The notes below the pieces were generated by a model. It did no database searches and had not been told where the DNA came from. It worked only from the letters and a program-made list of their open reading frames with translations. Position numbers and translations under genes: made by a program. From assembly GCA_023213395.1 (NCBI GenBank), contig CM041465.1:178009741-178073740 (forward strand): 64,000 nt of DNA, written 5' to 3'. Within the stretch, counting starts at the first letter, position 1. Every line of letters begins with the position of its first letter. The DNA comes from Cycas panzhihuaensis. Its lineage: Eukaryota; Cycadophyta. Positions 44,685 to 54,734 of the stretch are shown here, piece by piece.

Positions 44685-45745
44685 CTTGAGAAACAGGCTT
44701 CAATATGCATCAAATGACACCAAGACAATTGTCTTCCAGACAAAAATGCACCCCAGTGTCTTCCTCTAGCTCAAGGGCACACTCCGACGGGCACCAAACA
44801 CCGACTATACATGCGTTAAGCGAGTCACCGACTGTTCTCCCTCACAAATGGCCAACAAAATCCTTTAAATGACCTCAAAAAGTGTCAAAAAATGACCCTT
44901 AAGTCACTTAAAAAATGCTCCAAGAACTGAGGACGACTCCATAAGGCAGAATTGCATGGTCTCAAAGTCACAACCACAAAAAATCTCCTTGATCCGTGCT
45001 CAAAATGGCTCAAGGAGTTCTCAAATACAATACACTATGAAATAATATGTGATATCAATGGTACAAAAGGGTCTTTTTATAAAGTTTCATTGAGGGGAAT
45101 ATGCCAAAGGATATATTCCAAGAATTGCAACCTTTTATATACACCCGCACCTTGTCACTTAACCCACGCATTTTATTTTTCAATCTAATATTTCACGATG
45201 TTACTAAGGTTTAAACTTAGTAAAAAAACAATCAAAGAAAAGTCGCACCACGTGATATGAGAGGACACGACTGTCGTAATTCAAACATGGGTTGTGCACT
45301 CCAAACAACCAACACACGTAGCAACGACTATGTGCACACTTTGTAGGGCTGGTAAATGGTCCGTACAATATCCAGCCAACTCCAAACATGCCCAACCATG
45401 GAGTATAAGCACCTAGCCAGCACCAAATAGCGCCCAACCAACACTTAAGGGGGCCAAAACAGCATAAACAAGGCCCAACCAATGTGTATAAGTGCCCAAC
45501 CAGCCTCAAATAGCGCTGAACCAACACTTAAGGAAGCCAAAACAACATAAACACGGCCCAGACAGCTCTCAAACATGCCCAACCATGTTAATAAGCACCC
45601 AACCAGCCTCAATATGGCTGTTCTAAGCTCAATTCATGCACACAAGTCTCCAATATTCTCACAAATACAAAAAAAACTTCAATAAAACAACCTTATACTG
45701 CTGTGAACTCATTCTAGCACTTATATTTAGACAGAAAACCACCAA
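44685..45745 (-). other. Element C 5' leader, part next to gag
   Basis: Non-coding. Between about 45380 and 45620 a repeat of roughly 100 bp occurs a little over two times, with the phrases GCCCAACCA, AAGCACC(T/C)A and CCAACACTTAAGG in each unit. Element F interrupts the leader at 45750/45751. Confidence 0.65.
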
Positions 45746-45750
45746 TGCAG

Positions 45751-45970
45751 TGTTGAAAAACCAGAGCAAAAAGTTGACAGAGGAAAGAAATGTACATGAT
45801 TCTATTGAGATTCAATTTGCTTAAATACACAGGAGTTATGTGATGGTTACAACCTACTAATGTAACCGATCACTCAGATTCTGCCAAGTGGCATGATCTC
45901 ATGAGTACATTTATGGGTGGGTTTAACATGACCCCCCTTTCTATCCTAGATAAAACATTATATCTCAACA
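45751..45970 (-). repeat. Element F 3' LTR
   Basis: TGTTGAAAAACC ... ATCTCAACA; the PPT complement CCCCCTCTTAA follows directly. Confidence 0.93.
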
Positions 45971-46500
45971 CCCCCTCTTAATGTTTTATCTCTAAAAGTC
46001 CAATCTTGTCTCTCAAATATCTGAGCCTTTCTCTCCCAAGAGGTTTTGTCGGAAGATCGCAACTTGTTCGGATGTCGGGCGAGATTCTAAGTCTATCTCT
46101 TTGTTCGCACTTTTCTCTTATAAAGTGATGATGAACTTCAATATGTTTTGTTCTTGCATGCGCATTGGATTTTTGGTTAGCTTGATGGCACTTTGGTTGT
46201 CACACTTTAGAAGTTGCTTCTTTCTCTTGTTGATTCAAATCAAGCAAGAGTTGTCTTAACGGATGGCTTCACGGAGTTCTTGATGTGGGTGCTTTATATT
46301 CTACGTCAGAGAGGAGACCCACTGTTGCTTGTTTCTTCTTGCACCATGAGATTCTTTGAAGCTCCTAAGAAGAAACAATATCCACTTGTGGATTTCCTTT
46401 GTTCTTTGTCGCTTTGATCTGAGTCGCAATACACTGTTATTTTGATTGGATGCCCCCTTGAATACACTAATTTGAGATCTGTTGTTCCTTTTAGATATCT
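45971..46500 (-). pseudogene. Element F RNase H, heavily disrupted
   Basis: Collinear with element E RNase H (33205-33880) at the nucleotide level, but no long frame survives. Differences cluster at C-A/T-G trinucleotides, for example TTCAGATGTCGGGCAG in E reads TTCGGATGTCGGGCGA here. Confidence 0.7.
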
Positions 46501-47650
46501 CAGAATTCTTTTTGCGGCTTGCCGTGTCTCGACTTTGGATTACGCATATATCTTGATATTAGTCCCTCTTGAGTAGGATATGTCGAACTGGTAGGTATCG
46601 GATAAATCAGACTTCCAATCATTTGCCTGTCTGAGGTAACATATGCATCTTTTTCCATACTATCTACTGTCAGATCATAATTTATTTCCATGGGGGTGGT
46701 GCATGGATTGCAATTCTCCATCTGGAATCGAACAAGCGGATTTTTGATGTAGTTGCTTTGGGACAAAGTTATGTAGTTTTGGTGTTGACCTATCTCCAGT
46801 CCCAAGTAATAATTTAGTGAACCCAAATCATCATTTCAAATTTACATTGAAGTTAACTTTTGATCCACTTGATTCCTTCTACATCATTCCCAGTAAGAAG
46901 CATATCATCCACATAAACAACAATTATTGTTATCTTGTTGTTTGTTTTCCTTATGTACAGACTGGAGTCTGCGTTACACCGAATAAACTTATTTTCTTTA
47001 AGAAAGTGATCTAGTTTTGCATACCGTGCCTTGTGCTTGTTTTAGACCATACAAAGCCTTTTTCAATTTGCGCACTAGATTTTCTTTTCCACATTACGCA
47101 TATCCATCCGGTTGTTGCATATAAACCTCTTCTTCTAGTTCACCGTTTAGGAATGCACTCTTTACATCCGTCTGAGAGATTCCCCAATCTTGGGCGTGAC
47201 CAAGGCTATTCTTGTCCTTCTTGTGTTCATCTTTGCTCTTTGAGAGAAAGTCTCATCAAAATCTATGCTGCAGCTTGGGTGTATCCCTTTGCAACTAACC
47301 TTGCTTTGTGTTTCTCAATTTTGCCATCGACTCCTCTCTTTGTTTTGTAGACCCATTTGCAGTTCACAGTGGATTTATTAGCAGGTAGTTCCACTAATTC
47401 CCATGTTTGATTCTTCTTGATTGAATTTATTTCATTGTCCATTGCTTCTCTCCATTCTAAATGATCTTTTGCTTCTTCAAAATTCTGTGGTTCAACCTTG
47501 CTCAGAAGAGCTTTTGGCCTTTGCCCTCGCGTTTTCTGTTCTAATATATTTCCTTCTTCAATAGTTTTGATATACCATTTTGGCAATTTCTTTTGTTTCT
47601 GTGGACCTTCCTTTTCGACGGTGTTTCCCTGACTGATTGGTGACAATGAA
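46501..47650 (-). pseudogene. Element F reverse transcriptase
   Basis: WREAMDNEINSIKKNQTWEL, CKWVYKTKRGVDGKIEKHKA and RLVAKGYTQAAA (47646-47263), then a shift. The YVDDMLLTG box is readable near 46920. MGSLNYYLGLEIGQHQNYIT and FQMENCNPCTTPMEINYDL run in the open frame 46826-46500. Confidence 0.83.
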
Positions 47651-48500
47651 TCAGCTTGTCCTTCTTCAGAAGTGATTTCTAGATCATTTCCTTTTTCAGT
47701 TTCTTGATCTTACAAGTAATTTACATTGATTTTCTTCCTCATCTTCTTGCATTACTCTGTGTTTGGCAGTTTCTTGTTCCTTTTCATTTTCTATTACATT
47801 AATTTGTGAAGATTCATCTGAACTATCTTCATTAAAGATGACATCTCTACTTACATAGATTCTATTTGTTTTTGGATCTATGCACTTATATGCCTTTGAG
47901 TTTTCACTGTATCCTATCAAGACACATTCTATGCTTTTTGCATCTAATTTGGATCTTCTTTTATCAGGAATATGCACAAATGCTTGACTACCAAATACTT
48001 TGAGAAGACTTACATCAGGTTTACATCTGTCCAAGCTTCTTCTGGAGTGATGTTCTTCAATGTTCTGGTTGGACTTCTATTTATCAAATAGCATGCTGTG
48101 CTGACTGCTTTTGCCCAATATGTCTTGGATATTTTTGTTCCAGACATCATGCTTCGAGCCATTTCCATCAAAGTTCTATTCTTTCTCTCAGCTCTTCCAT
48201 TTGATTGAGGAGTATAAGGAGTTGTAACTTGTCTATGAATTCCTCTGTACTTGCAGTAATTTAGAAACTCGTTTGACAAATATTCTCCTCCTCCATCTGA
48301 CCTGATGCATTTGATTTTCATTCCTGATTCCAACTCAACTTCTGCCTTAAATTCTTTAAATGTTTCAAAGACTTCTAACTTATTATGTAAAAAATATACC
48401 CATACCTTTCGAGTGAAGCCATCAATGAAGGTTAAGAAATATCTGCATCCATTAATTGACAGAGGTGAAATTGGGCCCACGGATGTACGTGTGTATCAAT
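47651..48500 (-). pseudogene. Element F integrase
   Basis: Best-kept integrase of the E/F family: GPISPLSINGCRYFLTFIDG, IRSDGGGEYLSNEFLNYCKY (second catalytic Asp), TPYTPQSNGRAERKNRTLME (Glu) and TYWAKAVSTACYLINRSPTR in one 156-codon frame (48480-48010). After a shift, KVFGSQAFVHIPDKRRSKLD and RIYVSRDVIFNEDSSDESSQ continue (48034-47696). Confidence 0.87.
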
Positions 48501-49110
48501 TCTAATTTGACCGAGATTTCCAAGTGCTTTCCATAAAAGGAAGTCTATCTTTGTTTCCCAAGTTGACAACCTTTACAAACAAATGTATCTGAAGAAATAT
48601 TAGGCAAACCATTTACCATTTCTGACTTTTCCATCATTTAAGTGTGTCAATTGAGAGATGTCCATACCTTAAATGCCATACTTTATTATTAGATTTAAGA
48701 GCGATGAGCTTTTTCTTCCAAGTAAGGAAGTACGGGGTTTGAAGTTTGTAAAGGTCATTGCATCGACCCTTTTCCAACAATCTTCCCATCTTTTTCATGT
48801 CCGAATGTGGCAATTCCTTCTTCATCAAAAATGGTTCTCAACCCCTTTTTGCTTAGTTGAGAAAGCAGAGAAGATTCATCTTCGGATCTGGTACAAAGCA
48901 GAACATTTCCAATTTTCTTTCATTTCCATTCAGGTTTACAGAAATGGTTCCAATCCCTTTTATGTTAAGGGAATACTTGTCACCCAGCTCCACTGATTTG
49001 TCCATATCGTATGGATTCATGGTTTGAAACCATTCTTCCCGACTTGTCATGTGTTTAGAAGCTCCTGAGTCTATGTACCATATGTCTTTGTCTTTCATTC
49101 CTGTAACCAA
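48501..49110 (-). pseudogene. Element F protease and GAG-pre-integrase
   Basis: WYIDSGASKHMTSREEWFQT with an intact D-S-G, GDKYSLNIKGIGTISVNLNG, then a shift and KVWHLRYGHLSIDTLK with the following Cys-rich part in broken frames. Confidence 0.82.
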
Positions 49111-50000
49111 CGCTGTGATGAAGGCCGTTTCCTCTTCTTCTTCTTCTTCTTCCTTTTCTTTGCTGTATCCACCAATAGGTCGTTTTCCTTTATAAATTTC
49201 ACTTCTTCTTTGTGGACACTGATATGGGTAGTGTCCACTTTGTCTGCAGTAGCAGCATATGTCGAAGATTCTGCAATTACTGGCGAAATGTCCAGTTCGT
49301 CCACAGTTGTAACATATTCTATTTTCTACATTGCGTCCTCGCCCTCACGGAGTTTGACCAGCGTCCTCGTCCTCTGGAATCTGGCATTCTATTTGGTCCT
49401 CAAAATTGTTGTCTTCCTCTTGGCCCGAGATTCAGTCTGGATGCAAATGCATCCTCCAATTCTGTCGTGTTTTCGTATCTTTTGTTTCTTTGTTCTGTAT
49501 CGTTGACAGACATTGCAATTCATCAAGTGTTAATTTGTCTAGCCTATCACTATCAGTGATGGTGTTGACAATTGTATCAAATGACTTTGGCAGTCTTGCC
49601 GTTACAATTTCTACAAGGTCTTGTTCGGATATTATGCCTCCAGCACTCAAGAGATTATTTCTCACAGTGATGATTTTATGCATGAAATCTTCTACTTCTT
49701 CATTTTCCTTCATGTGAAGTTTATACAGCTCCTCTTTGAGTGCAATTATTCTTGCCTTGTTCTTTTATCGGTATAAATTCTCCAGACATTTCCAGATTTC
49801 AAAAGCCTCATTCAGTTTTTCGACATAAATGAGAACAGAATCTGAAATATACATTTTTAAAATGAGACTACCCATGTTGTTCCTTTCGATCAAACTTCCC
49901 AACTTATCATCACCAGTAGGTGGACGTTTCTCTGTCCTTGATGATTTCCTGCATTTTCATTCTCAGAATGGTTTCCATTTTAATTTTCCACACATGGTAA
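49111..50000 (-). pseudogene. Element F Gag
   Basis: EEVEDFMHKIITVRNNLLSA, VEIVTARLPKSFDTIVNTIT and NKETKDTKTRQNWRMHLHPD (49713-49432). The two knuckles match those of E (readable near 49330-49215), and a poly-Glu run lies at 49135-49155 on the complement. The N-terminal part near 49750-50000 has stops. Confidence 0.8.
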
Positions 50001-50721
50001 TTTGAACCAGTCAATTTTTCTAGTTCAGACAGAGTGATGAGAGAGGAAGACATATTTTTTTTAGGTCAAAACCTGTTCTAGAGGCCTGTCTGCATACTGC
50101 ATTTTGAATTCCTTACAAAACCCTAGTTGTACGGCCAAAAATGAAATGCACGTCAAAATGTAGGTATCTCAGGCGTTGTTCGGGATCTGAAGACGGATTC
50201 TCAAAATTCTTTCTCAAACGAGAGAAATCTGGGTTTGAATGGAAAACGACAGCTAGGGCAAATTTCGGATTTGAGAGAAAATCTGAAAAATTACTAAATT
50301 AAATCCTTCGAATCGAGTTGCAAACTTGAAGTGCTGTTACTACAGAAGATTTGGGACAGATTTTACCCGATTTACAGTGCAAATCGATGAGATTTCTGAG
50401 AAAATCTCTTGAAAAACGCACGGACTAGTTCGGGGGCTTTTTGGCCTGCAAAACGACCTCAGTCGGACTCGCTCCAGAAGAAAAGTATGCTCAGCGTCTT
50501 CAGATCTACCTCCCCACAAAATTTCGCTTCGATCCGAGTACTTTTAAATTTTGCCGTCTGTACAATTCCAGACAGTCCGCAGTTCCGTGCATAATCAAGA
50601 AATCTGTGATCTTTAACTTTCAAAGGACTGTATACTGCTTTTATCTTCTTTTGCACTCTTGACTAAGATGATTTGACAGAAGGAATTCACCAGAAGAAGA
50701 GGGATCAGATTAAACGGGCCT

Positions 50722-50733
50722 GCTCTGATACCA
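50722..50733 (-). other. Element F primer binding site
   Basis: Plus GCTCTGATACCA adjoining the LTR start at 50734. The leader 50001-50721 is non-coding and collinear with that of E. Confidence 0.92.
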
Positions 50734-50953
50734 TGTTGAAAAACCAGAGCAAAAAGTTGACAGAGGAAAGAAATGTACATGATTTTATTGAGATTCAATT
50801 TGCTTAAATACACAGGAGTTATGTGATGGTTACAACCTACTAATGTAACCGATCACTCAGATTCTGCCAAGTGGCATGATCTCATGAGTACATTTATGGG
50901 TGGGTCTAACATGACCCCCCTTTCTATCCTAGATAAAACATTATATCTCAACA
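50734..50953 (-). repeat. Element F 5' LTR
   Basis: 220 bp, with two substitutions from the 3' LTR; the tgcag duplication follows at 50954. Confidence 0.93.
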
Positions 50954-51417
50954 TGCAGGCTCCAATCATGTCTACAAGTTCTATGAAGAGGTTTGATTAC
51001 AAGCAATACCCAAAAACAACCTTATTTTATCGATTTTTATGATATTTTGATGAAAAGTATAATGGACTTACATGTACATAGGCTTGGTTGTCCTCATTGT
51101 TGTCGAATCACCATCAGTACGTGCTCCGCTGGCTTGAATCACCCGTACATATCATCAACCTGCTTCAGATGCCCCCCAATGAGCCAACTCACACGACAAC
51201 CGTGGTTTTCACGCGTGATTATTGATTCCAATAGACCCTTATGCTCCATTGAATAGTGATTTTCATTGCTTCAACCACCACTGATCTGATGTGCCTGCTT
51301 TTGCAGGTTGCTAGAGATGATGGACCCTCAGGGGTCCTATGTTTGACGGCTTCACTTGGCAACTTATGATCTCACCGCTCTACTCAACGTTAGGCTTTAG
51401 CTGTGTAAGACCATACG
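50954..51417 (-). other. Element C 5' leader, part next to PBS
   Basis: Continuation of the C leader on the far side of element F. No coding signal. It ends at the PBS. Confidence 0.65.
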
Positions 51418-51429
51418 GCTCTGATACCA
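51418..51429 (-). other. Element C primer binding site
   Basis: Plus GCTCTGATACCA, minus TGGTATCAGAGC, abutting the LTR at 51430. Confidence 0.92.
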
Positions 51430-51783
51430 TGTTTGGGAATATAAAATCAAACAGGTATGTTCCCATCCGCAGAATTTTGAACCATACACAGCAAGCAAAC
51501 AAGAATACAAATAGAAAACAGATGCACAGTACATAGGATTTACATGGGAAAACCCTTTTGGGTAAAAACCCACCACAAAAGATCCTTTTGGATCACATTA
51601 ATTATTTCACAATTGCTTTGATACATTGAATACACAAGGGATCAAGGCTTATATATTCTTGCAAGAGACGTCACCCGATTAGGGTTGTGACCCTCTGAAT
51701 AACTCACACCTTTTCTCTTAATCACCTTAGTTAAACCACATTAACATTAATCTATGGCTTAACAAACAACTGCTACGTCAACA
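51430..51783 (-). repeat. Element C 5' LTR
   Basis: TGTTTGGGAATATAAAATC ... CTACGTCAACA, then the atggt duplication at 51784-51788. Confidence 0.92.
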
Positions 51784-52390
51784 ATGGTAAATACACTTAC
51801 CATAGGAGGTCATACTACAAACATGTCATTTGATACTTTAACAGGACATATGTTGCAACAAGAGCAAAGGAACAAGAGATATGAAAAAGAGACGGACATT
51901 GAAGAAGCATTTGCATCTAAGCTAAGTTTGGAAGGCAAAGGACACCTAAGAAACACAATGATAGGACGAGGCAGGAATACTAGAGGATAGGCTAGATCTT
52001 CAGCCATATCATCTTGGTCTCCAGAAGGACGTGGAAGAGCTCCTTGGGGATTAGAAGCAAGAGGCTGACCAAGAGAGACCAGAGAATGTTTTTATTGTGG
52101 AAGGTATTGTCATTTGTCTAGTGAGTGTAGGATGCGGAATTTACAAAGTTGTTATTATTGTGGAAGAATAGGACATTCTTCAAATTGCTGCCCACAGAAG
52201 CAAGAAGACATCTAGAGAGGGAAGAGAGTAGAAGGAAATTATAGCCAAGAGCAGGAAGAGGAAGAAAAAACTGCATTCATCACAACTCTCTCAATTCACA
52301 CCAACAAAGATGAAGATTAGTACATAGATTTAGGAGCATCAAATCACATGACGAATAAAAAGGAATGATTTGAAACACTGCGGCTATATA
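51784..52390 (+). pseudogene. Element D gag, second half, and protease start
   Basis: Resumes the gag cut at 39051: MVNTLTIGG, then EQRNKRYEKETDIEEAFASK (compare EQRNKRYENTTELEDAFASR in E). Knuckles are CFYCGRYCHLSSEC and CYYCGRIGHSSNCC, the second with shifted spacing. EEEEKTAFITTL precedes YIDLGASNHMTNKKE, the protease site with D-L-G in place of D-S-G. Stops occur at about 51988, 52066, 52213, 52318 and 52366. Confidence 0.78.
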
Positions 52391-54416
52391 TATGTAAAAA
52401 AAAATTGTAGCCTGTTACTCTGCCATTATTTTGCTACACAAAAAAGGAGGGAGAAAAAATTGAAAAATCTATAAAGGATTTGACCTATTTAAAAGATACA
52501 TATATATAAAATTGAAAAAGAAGTGTATGCCTTATGAGTAGAGGGCTTCCATTGAGATTGTGCATACTAATGGTAGCAACTTTATGGATTTTGAACGCCT
52601 CTTAGACAAGCATCTCAATAAACTTTTCAAGCACAGTCTAAGGGGCAGAGATGTTGCATGGTCAATGACAATAGCCGCTGAAAGCATCGTAGACACACTT
52701 CATGACAAGAGCCACAGAGGAAGACACTTGCTGTCCATAATGCAAAATAGATACAAGATGGAGACGACAAAAGGTGTCCTATGGAATGGAGTTTGCCATG
52801 CATGTGAGCAGAGAAGGGTAAAAGGTGTATGGAACTGATGCCTGAGCATAAAGATGGCAACAAAGGAAGGAAGGAGATGCCCACTTACTGTGTAGAACTG
52901 AGAAGACACGTCCCTATGGAGTGGACGCACTTCACAGACACATGCAAAATTGAGAATCAACACATGCAAAGTTGAGAATTGTCAAACAATAGATCAATAG
53001 TTAAAGCACCAAACTTGCTTGCTGGTTTAGAGACAAGAAAAGCTCAGGGACATTGATGATGACTAGACTTTTGAGAGACACCATCGCTAAATCAATGAAA
53101 CCTATGTAAACAAAATGCAGATGAAGAGATAAGCTCTTTGCTGACATGGAGACCTGCAACACAAACATGGCAATTTTTTTTTTCGGAATCCTAATGCATA
53201 ATCGCAGTTCAATTTGTCAAAAGCATAAAAAAATTTCAAAGTTAAATTTAAATTTAACTTTATTTGATATGTTTTTGAATTTTGTTGGGTACGCAAATGG
53301 CAAGTTTCTATTAGGCAGATTGGAATCTTTTTGCAATGTCAAAATTAAATTAGGTTAAATTTTATAATTTTTCAAATCCGCTAGCCCCCTAATAGGTTAG
53401 CCTCTGATCACATGAAGGTGCCATACAACCACCAACACATTAGTGAAAGGGGCTAAGGCCCTGATTTTAACCCCCTAAGGAGTCACCTTCATGTTTTCAA
53501 TGATATTTTTAGCAGACAGAGTTGGATTTCAAATCCAAAAGTTGCATTGCATTCGTAACTCAGAGCTTTTCGATTTGATAGGTCACATGAGTCATTTTGA
53601 AGCTAAATTGATGGAGAGAACTCAACTCAAAGTGAAACGTTGTTTTCAAAACTTATATTTTAATGAAATTTTCATTATTTTAAAGCACATTTACATCATT
53701 CCAAAGGTTTTGATTCATGTGATATCATTTTTATTGATGTAATGTATGCCAAATCAGGGGGTAAAATGTAAAAATTATCATAGAGGCTCTAGTTTAGGTT
53801 CTTGAAAACCCATATTTGATTAAGTTTATCAAAGTTATCATTGAAGAGGGTCATATTTGATGTTTGAGTGAGTCACATCCACATATTTTATGTCATATTT
53901 TATATAATGTTAGACATTCATAGCCCAAAGTGGCAATTTGTAGTCTGTTAAAGCATGTTTAAGCTCATATAGGAATCTGTAAGCCCATTGAGGCAAGTTT
54001 GTAAGCCCATGGAGGTAAATTTGAGGCCATAGTGCCATTTCATGAGGCCATAGAACCCTTTGACATTGTATTTCTTGCCATTGATGTCGAATAGTTGCTC
54101 ATTGCCCCATATTGGCAAGAGATGGGACCTCTTTTTTCATGCTGCTCTTGCACATTATTATTAGCTCACTTGTTTGGCTATGTAGGATAGCGTGTTTCAA
54201 AGGTACAGTTGGCTTGGCATTGAATGCACCACATACATGAAGGAGCATCCTAGCTAACTGATAGTCACAACTATTGGTTATCCATGTGGTTCGGTGGATG
54301 GAGCTCACTTCATATGGACGTCAATAGCAGTTTATGTTATTGAAGCAGCTTATGTTCCAACAAAGATTTGAAGACTACACTTATCATTTGATGTAATTGT
54401 CTATTACAGAGGGGAA
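52391..54416. other. Unassigned sequence with short palindromes
   Basis: No domain recognised. A 92-codon frame at 52560-52838 starts with GTG and has no recognisable family. A perfect 24-bp palindrome, centred on AAATTT, lies at 53238-53261. An 11-bp inverted repeat (ACATGAAGGTG at 53410-53420; CACCTTCATGT at 53484-53494) could form an 85-bp hairpin, possibly a small MITE-like remnant. Near 53930-54050, GTAAGCCCAT(T/G)GAGG and GAGGCCATAG phrases recur. Confidence 0.35.
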
Positions 54417-54734
54417 TGTTGGATGTAATATCCAATTACATTCAAACCCCATTCACACTCTCTCACTATTATTTGTATTTTATATTCATGGTCTCCTTGA
54501 GCTGTGTGCCACCTTGAAAAGTGTGACAACACACAATGGTTGAATTTGGTGGGTTCTCACATGTGGTGAGTTCTCGTAATTTGAAGTTTGGCTATTCTTC
54601 TACCTATATTGTGTCTATTGCTTGTGCATACTCCATCCATATTGTGTTCATTGTTTCATTCTTTCACTCACCGCACTCATTTATCTTTGTTCGTTGTTGG
54701 GTCTACAATCAGTCTCCATCTGCATCCAACTTTG
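54417..54734 (+). repeat. LTR-like segment flanked by PPT-like and PBS-like sites
   Basis: Begins TGTTGGATGTAATATCC and ends near GCATCCAACTTTG, so the ends form an imperfect inverted repeat (TGTTGGATG / CATCCAAC). AGAGGGGAA lies just before it, as for a 3' LTR, and TTGTATCAGAGC lies just after it (54735-54746), one base from the copia PBS, as for a 5' LTR. No partner LTR is seen. Confidence 0.5.

Larger units (their letters stand above)
45751..50953 (-). mobile_element. Ty1/copia element F, inserted in the leader of C
   Basis: A 5.2 kb minus-strand element, same family as E. Its 220-bp LTRs (45751-45970 and 50734-50953) differ at about two sites (under 1 percent). The TSD tgcag is perfect (45746-45750, 50954-50958). 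It is the youngest insertion here by LTR identity. Despite this, its frames carry many small disruptions, mostly at CAG/CTG positions. Confidence 0.94.
39052..51783 (-). mobile_element. Ty1/copia element C, host of F, with internal tandem duplication
   Basis: LTRs of about 354 bp (39052-39404 and 51430-51783; about 10 percent different) and a perfect TSD atggt (39047-39051, 51784-51788). Without F it is about 7.5 kb, long for copia because of a long leader and a 1.24 kb duplication of the integrase-RT junction. It lies in the gag of D. RT and RNase H are well kept, with few stops. Confidence 0.93.
11437..52390 (+). mobile_element. Ty1/copia element D, split by elements A and C
   Basis: Three collinear plus-strand segments belong to one old copia element: 11437-12215 (5' LTR, PBS, leader), 38476-39051 (end of leader and first half of gag) and 51784-52390 (second half of gag, knuckles, protease start). 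Each break is exactly an insertion with its TSD: atctg for A and atggt for C. Gag and knuckle sequence resembles elements E and F, and the LTR shares blocks with theirs (ATAATGTTTTATCT, CACTTGGC). No Pol domains or 3' LTR are recognisable after 52390, so D is 3'-truncated or too decayed to follow. Confidence 0.8.

Noticed and set aside
45971-46500. Cytosine deamination as the cause of the CWG changes
   Set aside because: Deamination predicts CAG to TAG and CTG to CTA or TTG, but the observed changes are mainly CAG to CGG or CG and CTG to CG or ACG.
52560-52838. 92-codon frame as a small gene
   Set aside because: It begins with GTG, has no recognisable family, no splice or promoter context, and follows a decayed gag; not supportable.
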